Source: Sorex araneus (Eukaryota; Chordata; Mammalia; Eulipotyphla; Soricidae). Taken from it: DNA of 64,000 nucleotides. A program made the position numbers and the translations under genes. Under the pieces are notes generated by a model. That model searched no databases and had not been told where the DNA came from. It worked only from the letters and a program-made list of their open reading frames with translations. Below, in pieces: positions 58,440 through 64,000 of this stretch; the stretch's first letter is position 1, and each line of letters begins with the position of its first letter. The stretch lies in NCBI RefSeq assembly GCF_027595985.1, contig NC_073313.1, forward strand, positions 111,222,552 to 111,286,551, read 5' to 3'.

Positions 58440-59390
58440 ACTAACTGCTGCAACGAACACAGGTGCACATATATTTTCAGACTAATTCTGTGTTTTGGGC
58501 ACATTTGCCAAGAAGTAAAATGGCTAGGTCACATGTAACTCTACTTTTTAATTTAATTTAATTTTTTAAAATTTATTTATTGAATCACCGTGAGAGCAGT
58601 AACAAAACTTTTGGGTTTAAGACTTGGTCATACAATAATGAAATCGTTTACCAATGCACATTTGCCACCACCACCAACCCCAGTATACCCACCATCCCAC
58701 ACCCTCCCCCTACCAGTGTGGCAGATGATGTCCACATTACACTCTCTCTACTTGGATTACATTCAATATTTCGACACTGGGCCCACCACTGTTATTTGAG
58801 ATTTCCCCCTAACACTTAGATCTTCGGAAAAGGCAACATTGGACACTTTGTTTTCTATTGCTGATTATGAATAGCATAGGATGTCCCGCACAGTAGCAGC
58901 CGCACGACTTTGGAATTCTGGAATTTTAATAATTAAATCTGAAGGGATTTCTGCCCAAAGCATCTGGGTTGTGAGATTTGTTTCTGAGTCTCTAGGATCA
59001 TGGTCCTTCAGCAACTCGATCAGGAGTCAGAGAGGCCCTTAATGGGCCTTGACTGGGAGTCTGGCTTGGGCGGGGGAGGAAAGGGTCTACCCCACCCCAT
59101 CCCAGGAGACCCCTCACGCCTCCTCACTACAGGCCCAAACCTGCCTGCCCATTGGCCTCTGGAAGATGGCAGCCCCCAAGCTGCTAGGGGTAAAAGGTGG
59201 TGGATCAGTACCTTTTCCCACCTGGGGAGGCCCGGGGCCGAAAACTTAATTTGGAGTCCGGACTCATTTCTGCCAATAGCTGCTGGGTTGCGAGATTTGT
59301 TTCTGAGTCTCTGGGATCATGGCCGTTCAGCAACTTGATCAGGAGTCTGTAACTCTACTTTTGTAGGGAGCCAATATGACCTCAATTCCT
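58440..59390 (-). mobile_element. Old L1 ORF2 fragment split by a composite element
   Basis: 58440-58548 and 59363-59390 read, on the minus strand, as an old L1 ORF2 C-terminal segment (…ATGTGACCTAGCCATTTTACTTC…, ACCTGTGTTCGTTGCAGCAG). The 799 bp element between them is an insertion. Confidence 0.6.
58549..59347 (-). mobile_element. 0.8 kb non-coding L1-tailed composite element
   Basis: Bounded by a perfect 15 bp duplication TGTAACTCTACTTTT (58534-58548, 59348-59362). Minus strand: 3' part has the same order of blocks as 18100 (ATTGAATCACCGTGAGAGC, CACCACCACCAACCCCAGTATACC, TTGGATTACATTCAATATTTCGACAC, GAGATTTCCCCCTAA). The 5' part carries a repeated unit (GGTTGTGAGATTTGTTTCTGAGTC at about 58968 and GGTTGCGAGATTTGTTTCTGAGTC at about 59286). 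GC-rich between. Third member of the family, more diverged. Confidence 0.82.
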
Positions 59391-59635
59391 GGCAGAGACA
59401 GATTTTAATTTTACAGTGATGACTATTGGGAATTTAAAGTCGTGAGTATCCTGTAGCAGTTACAGCAACGATGTTTAATTGACTTGAACTTCAACCCAGG
59501 GCTCACATTTGCTGACGCTTAATAGTGATTGTGGTGCTGCTGCTCAGAAGACTGACGAGTGACTGAGGGTTTGTTTTCTTAACTGCTCAATAGTAACTAT
59601 AGTGCAAAACTGATCTACATAGACACTAGGGTAGT

Positions 59636-59800
59636 TTTTCCTTAAATTTTTATTAAGAAACCATGATTCACAAATTTATTCATAATGAGTTGTTTTGAGT
59701 GTACAATGTTCCAACACCAATTCTACCACCAATGTCTTCATCCTTCCTCCAGTGTCCCAAGTTTCATTCCCACCCACCACTATATAGCAAATTTATTTCA
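59636..59800 (-). mobile_element. Old L1 3' end fragment
   Basis: TTTTTATTAAGAAACCATGATTCAC, TGAGTGTACAATGTTCCAACACC and CCACCAATGTCTTCATCCTTCC: antisense L1-type 3' UTR, same type as 31501-31765. Confidence 0.55.
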
Positions 59801-59879
59801 TATTATTTGCTACAATAAAACAGAGGAATGTCAAATGAAATTTTCAGAAAATAAGTCAATAAAAGTCAATTTGTGATGA

Positions 59880-60669
59880 TTAATTGATATAGTATTTAAT
59901 CTTATAAATAAATGCAAATCATTTAATACAATATAGTATACTGCCTATTCTCATTTACATAACTTAGTTATTAACACTGGTATCTAATTATCTGGTATAT
60001 TTCATTACATTTTATTTTGTACTTGGATCTAATTGTGGTTATTATCATCTTCCCTGTCATAAATAAAATTTTAAAAAATTCTGTGACAATAAATTTTAGT
60101 TTCCATGAAATAGGCAAAACATATTTAGTAAAAGTGAAGAGAATTAAGCAAGGTTAAATGAGAAATCTGAAAAGGTCTATGAAAGTACAAAGCATTCTAT
60201 CCTGAGAATAGAACTATTGATTTTATTTCAGAAAATACAGAATTGTACATACTTTTTGAGTGTCTGCATTAATAGGCAAAATATCACAATTTAAAAATAT
60301 TAGATAAAAGCTGACCAGACACAGAACAGTCAATACAATTAAGACAATATTTCATTATTGAAAATGTATAAATGGCTTAGCAAGCTAGGTGTAAACATAT
60401 TTTTCTTAATCTAATAGATGGCAACCATAAGCAGTATGAGTGAGTGCCATACTTAATGCCCTATACTGGGAAGTTTGTCCTGTTTTTAAAGAAACTCTTT
60501 TAATGCTTGTTGAAAAATTGTTTTCAAGGCTATGAATTCCCTAAGTTGTTACCTAAGGACTGTTATACAGTCCCTGAATTCCTTTAAATTTTAATGACAA
60601 TCTACCTGGATAGACTATCATGGTGACATGTTCCTTTCATTGAGCTTTTGTACAAGAGCCTTCTATTAT
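59880..60669. other. AT-rich unassigned sequence
   Basis: No gene or repeat recognised. Confidence 0.4.
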
Positions 60670-60681
60670 ATTCTGGCTCAT

Positions 60682-60941
60682 CTGTATCACTGTATCACTA
60701 TCATCCCGTTGCTCATCGATTTGCTTGAGCGGGCACCAGTAATGTCTCCATTGTGAGACTTGTTACTGGTTTTGGCATATCAAATATGCCACGGGTAGCT
60801 TCCCAGGCTCTGCTGTGAGGGTGAGATACTCTCCGTAGCTTGCCAGGCTCTCTGAGAGGGGCAGAGGAATTGAACCATGGTCAGCTCTATGCAAGGCAAA
60901 CGGCCTACCCACTGTGTTATTGCTCCAGCCCATTCGGGCTC
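60682..60941 (-). mobile_element. RTE-tailed SINE with full tRNA head
   Basis: Minus strand: head at 60880-60941, RTE-derived body, and tail with GCCCGCTCAAGCAAATCGATG near 60715-60740, ending GTGATACAGTGATACAG at 60682. Flanked by ATTCTGGCTCAT / ATTCGGGCTCAT (60670-60681, 60942-60953; 11/12). Confidence 0.94.
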
Positions 60942-60953
60942 ATAGAGTCTCTA

Positions 60954-61742
60954 TTGCTAGATCTGCTACAACTCTTATGGGCTTTTCTTCGTAAATTCCT
61001 TTTTTTTATATTTCTGATTTCAATATTCTGCCTCATCTGGATTTTGTCATTTTGAGTAATGTGCCTTAGAGTTTTCCTAGTTGAGTCTACTTTCATGGGA
61101 ACCCTTTGAACCTCTTTGGGTTTTGGTGCCTGTATTTCTCAACTCTGGGAAATTCTTATTGATAATTTCTTTAACTTTTGTTTCCATCAAATTTGCTTTC
61201 TTGTTCTTCAGGGAGTATGATGATTATTATATTGCTCCTCTTTAACTTATCCATAGCTCTCTGGTATGCTGTTCCTTTCTTTTCAGCCTATTTTCCACCT
61301 TCTGCTCTTTCCTAATGGAACTGGTTTTGTTTAGCTAGGGATAAACAAAAGTCATTTAGTCCCCTGTTGCTTAGTCCTTAGCTTGGAATGCACAGAACTT
61401 ACCTCAGGAATTTGACTTCAGGATGTTTCTTTATCAAAGAGGGAACAAAGATGGTATATTATATTGCAGCAGGCTGTTGTGGTGAAGATGCCTGTATATA
61501 ATTAGAAACTCTGTATATCTATCTTCCCCACATTTATTCTTGCCTCCCATTCTGGTGTTGCAAGACTAGAATTGTAAGATTGGGGTGACAGAGTTTAGTT
61601 TAAGTCCACTTCTACAAAGTAAGTGCCACATAGCTGAGCACCTTAAATAATGCTTCCTAACTTTTGTCACTACTATATGCCACATCAGGGTTATACTGTA
61701 AAGAGCTTGGATTTCCTGCTACCATTATTGTTCATCAATGGG
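60954..61742. other. Unassigned, possibly ancient L1-derived in part
   Basis: 61000-61330 (TCTTGTTCTTCAGGGAGTATGATGATT, TCTCTGGTATGCTGTTCC) has the texture of an antisense ancient L1, but I cannot align it to the copies here. The rest is unassigned. Confidence 0.3.
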
Positions 61743-61895
61743 GATTTTTTTTTTTTGCTATTTGGGTCACACCCGGCAATGCACAGGGGTCATTCCTGGC
61801 TCATGCACTCAGGAATTACCCTTGGCGGTGCTCAGGGGACCATATGGGATGCTGGGATTCGAACCCGGGTCGGCCGCATGCAAGGCAAACGCCCG
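61743..61895 (-). mobile_element. SOR-type SINE, 5'-truncated head
   Basis: Minus-strand copy with T-run tail, near-consensus body and B box (GGATTCGAACCCGGGTCGGCC), but the first ~25 bases of the head are missing: sequence breaks at AAACGCCC|GATGTC. Confidence 0.92.
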
Positions 61896-62044
61896 ATGTC
61901 TGGGATTTCCTGCGTCATTTTTTGTGAAACATAGGACAGGCTGTTTCATTTAATTTGATTTTTTTTACATATTTTGCCATGATTATGGGAGAGTGCTGTA
62001 GAGATCCTGCCTATTCAGCCATTTTGATCCTTCTAGTCATTTTA

Positions 62045-62165
62045 ATTAAAAGATGATACTCTGCTTAGAGTTATTGGTGTGAATGTAATTCAATTCCTTT
62101 GTTAGGTTCATTCTCGGGTATTTCATTATTCTAATATAACTGCAAATGGGATTCTTTCCTAATTT
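62045..62165 (-). mobile_element. Ancient L1 ORF2 fragment
   Basis: Minus-strand L1 ORF2 endonuclease-RT linker-like sequence (plus strand TTTGTTAGGTTCATTCTCGGGTATTTC ... GCAAATGGGATTC), a segment recognisable in ancient mammalian L1s. Confidence 0.5.
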
Positions 62166-62344
62166 CATCCTCCGTATATCTTCTTTCTCCTCATTTTGTT
62201 CTACCTTCTTCCTTTCCCTCTTCATTCTTCCTGGTTCTTACTCTTTTCTCCTCTTCCTCTTTTTTTCCCTCTTTTTCTTATTCTTCCCCCTCCTGTATCC
62301 TCTCCCTTTCTTTTCCTCCTCCTCTCCCTTCCTCCTCCTCTGCC

Positions 62345-62375
<31 letters not shown>

Positions 62376-62580
62376 CTTCTTCTTCTTCTTCTTCTTCTTC
62401 TTCTTCTTCTTCTTCTTCTTCTTCTTCTTCTTCTTCTTCTTCTTCTTCTTCTTTTCTTCCTCTTCCTCTTCCTCTTCCTCCTCCTCCTCTTTTTCTTGTT
62501 TTCTTTTTTTATTAGTTTTCCCTTTTCTTCTTTTCCTTCCCTCATCATTCTTCCTACTTGTCTTCTTCTTTTTTCTTTAT
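62166..62580 (+). repeat. Polypyrimidine tract with (CTT)n core
   Basis: About 400 bases almost free of purines, with an uninterrupted (CTT)n at about 62348-62453. The long F/L/S-rich plus-strand frames and the R/K-rich minus-strand frame are translations of this tract. Confidence 0.95.
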
Positions 62581-62607
62581 CATTGTCATCATCATCATCA
62601 TCATTAC

Positions 62608-62778
62608 TGTGGTTTTAGGACCACACTCAGCAGTGCTTGAAACATACTCCTGAATTTCTGCTCAGTAATCTATACTGGCACTGCTTTGGGGACCATATGA
62701 AGTGCTGGGCTTGAACCCGAGTTTTCTGCATCCAAGGCCAGTAAATGACATAACATCTGTTCTATCTTCTTGGACCTT
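62608..62778 (-). mobile_element. Very diverged SOR-type SINE
   Basis: GGACCACACTCAGCAGTGCTTG, GGGGACCATATGAAGTGCTGGGC, TTGAACCCGAGTTTTCTGC and a head remnant ending TATCTTCTTGGACC. Confidence 0.75.
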
Positions 62779-63002
62779 TCCTTGTTTATTTATAAATTGA
62801 TGTCCAGAAAACTATAGCCTATGGTTATATCTTACTTATGACCTATTTTTGTAAATAAAGTGTCATTGATACAGAGAAATGTTCATTTATTTATGTATTT
62901 TTGTGGTTGTTTTGAACTGTGCACACACAATTGTACTTTATGGTGAAGCAAAACTTGCCACTTCACACTATGTCGCATTGGTTTATGTATATTTGGGGCT
63001 GA

Positions 63003-63160
63003 TAATTTTTGTTTGTTTTTGTTCAGGACTTACTCCTGGCTCTATGTTCAGGGATCACTGTGGCAGGCCCGAGGGATGATATTTGGTGCTAGGAATCAAA
63101 GCTGGGTTGGCCAAATGCTAGGCAAGTGCCATACCTGCTGTATTATCTCTCCAGCCCCGG
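63003..63160 (-). mobile_element. Diverged SOR-type SINE
   Basis: Minus-strand copy: GGACTTACTCCTGGCTCTATG, GATGATATTTGGTGCTAGGAATC and a head ending TGCTGTATTATCTCTCCAGCCCC. The tail part is partly lost. Confidence 0.85.
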
Positions 63161-63164
63161 ACTG

Positions 63165-63500
63165 TTATTTTTTTAAATTTTTTTATTAGTGAATCACTGT
63201 GAGGTACAGTTACAAACTTTTGAACTTTCATGTTTGTATTTCGTTTACATCCCTCCACCAGTGCCCATTCTCCTCTAGCAATGTTCCCAGTATCCCTCCC
63301 ACCACCCCCACCCCCACCCCAACCCCCACCACCCCACTCTGCCTCTGTGGCAGGGCATTCCCTTTTGTTCTCTCTCCTGTTGGATGTTGTAGTTTGCAAT
63401 AGAGGTATTGAGTGGCCATCATGTTCGGTCTATAGTCTACTTTTGGCACGCAGCTTTCAACCCGAGTGGGTCCTCCCAATAGTCTCTACTAGGTGTTCCC
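63165..63500 (-). mobile_element. 5'-truncated L1 3' UTR (copy-C type)
   Basis: Antisense tail TTTTTTATTAGTGAATCACTGTGAGG, C-rich stretch CACCCCCACCCCCACCCC, TCTGCCTCTGTGGCAGGGCATTCC, GAGGTATTGAGTGGCCATCATG: the reverse complement of the 3' UTR seen at 8262-8668 and 44027-44405. Confidence 0.87.
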
Positions 63501-63504
63501 TTCT

Positions 63505-63925
63505 GATTACACAGGTGCTGGCTCTCTGAGGTTTCTCTGAGGTTGTGCCGGTGCTGGCTCTCTGAGGTTACACAGGGCTCGCTCTCTGAGGTTGCGCAGG
63601 GCTGGCTCTCTGAGGTTACTCAGGTGCTGGCTCTCGGAGGTTGCACAGGTGCTGGCTCTCGGAGGTTGCACAGGGTTGGCTCTCTGAGGTTACACAGGTG
63701 CTGGCTCTCGGAGGTTACACAGGGCTGACTCTCTGAGGTTACACAGGTGCTGGCTCTCTGAGGTTACTCAGGTGCTGGCTCTCTGAGGTTACACAGGTGC
63801 TGGCTCTCTGAGGTTACACAGGGCTGGCTCTCTGAGGTTACTCAGGTGCTGGCTCTCTGAGGTTACACAGGTGCTGGCTCTCTGAGGTTACACAGTGCTG
63901 GCTCTCTGAGGTTACTCAGGTGCTG
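63505..63925. repeat. 25 bp minisatellite, about 17 units
   Basis: Tandem copies of a 24-25 bp unit (ACACAGGTGCTGGCTCTCTGAGGTT and variants). Variants differ at AC/TC after the GTTAC, at GGTGCT versus GGGCT, and at TGAGG versus CGGAGG. I count 17 GAGGTT occurrences. It abuts the 5'-truncated end of an L1 3' UTR fragment. Confidence 0.95.
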
Positions 63926-64000
63926 AGTTCCACTCATTTAAAGTCATTCTGTGTCTTCTTATGTTTGCATTGCTTGAAAAACTTATGTTTAGCAAATGTA

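Noticed and set aside
62146-62640. 164-codon open frame rich in Phe/Ser and a minus-strand Arg-rich frame
   Set aside because: They translate the (CTT)n and polypyrimidine tract; no start context, domain or codon structure of a gene.
63505-63925. Possible CRISPR-like array
   Set aside because: Units are directly adjacent with no unique spacers, and the genome is mammalian; it is a minisatellite.

Overview
This is a mammalian, gene-poor genomic window, almost certainly from a shrew (Soricidae, most likely Sorex). The basis is the repeat content: about 20 copies of a tRNA-headed SINE that I recognise as the shrew SOR type, several degenerate LINE-1 (L1) elements with their 3' UTRs, and a nearly full-length RTE-clade LINE. 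The RTE protein remnants resemble clade V nematode RTE elements, a horizontal transfer that has been reported for the common shrew. I found no intact host protein-coding gene, functional RNA gene, CRISPR array or bacterial-type feature. Nearly all long open frames are decayed retrotransposon remnants, shadows, or translated simple repeats.

Layout. 1-11 kb: AT-rich DNA with SOR SINEs, RTE-tailed SINEs, 5'-truncated L1 tails and a nested old L1. 11.35-11.5 kb: an antisense 5S rRNA fragment joined to an L1-like tail. 12-20 kb: L1 copy A, with two 5' monomers and interrupted by at least three insertions (a non-autonomous element that itself carries a retroposed LTR transcript, a short L1-like tail, and a 1.55 kb non-coding composite element). 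20.2-23.2 kb: L1 copy D, lacking its reverse transcriptase. 23.2-30.5 kb: L1 copy B, the most complete, split by a 1.44 kb composite element with a 16 bp target-site duplication. 33.8-37.9 kb: a roughly 4 kb processed retrocopy of LDAH, bounded by target-site duplications and carrying three later SINEs. 39.9-40.3 kb: a partly dimeric RTE-tailed SINE. 40.4-44.4 kb: L1 copy C, also lacking its reverse transcriptase. 45.6-46.2 kb: an LTR. 46.6-46.9 kb: a CCTT/CTTT microsatellite. 47.8-50 kb: a SINE cluster. 50.5-53.6 kb: the RTE element on the minus strand. 53.9-64 kb: more SINEs, a third composite element (58.5-59.3 kb), a 400 bp polypyrimidine tract and a 25 bp minisatellite (63.5-63.9 kb).

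How the parts relate. Two retrotransposition machineries explain most of the sequence. L1 supplied itself, the LDAH retrocopy, the retroposed LTR transcript, the composite elements and probably the SOR SINEs. The RTE element supplied both ends of a second SINE family: that family's body is the first ~190 bp and last ~45 bp of the RTE, and some copies also carry the same tRNA-derived head as SOR. Coordinates of repeats without stated target-site duplications are approximate to about 5-20 bases. All family assignments were made by eye, without database searches.
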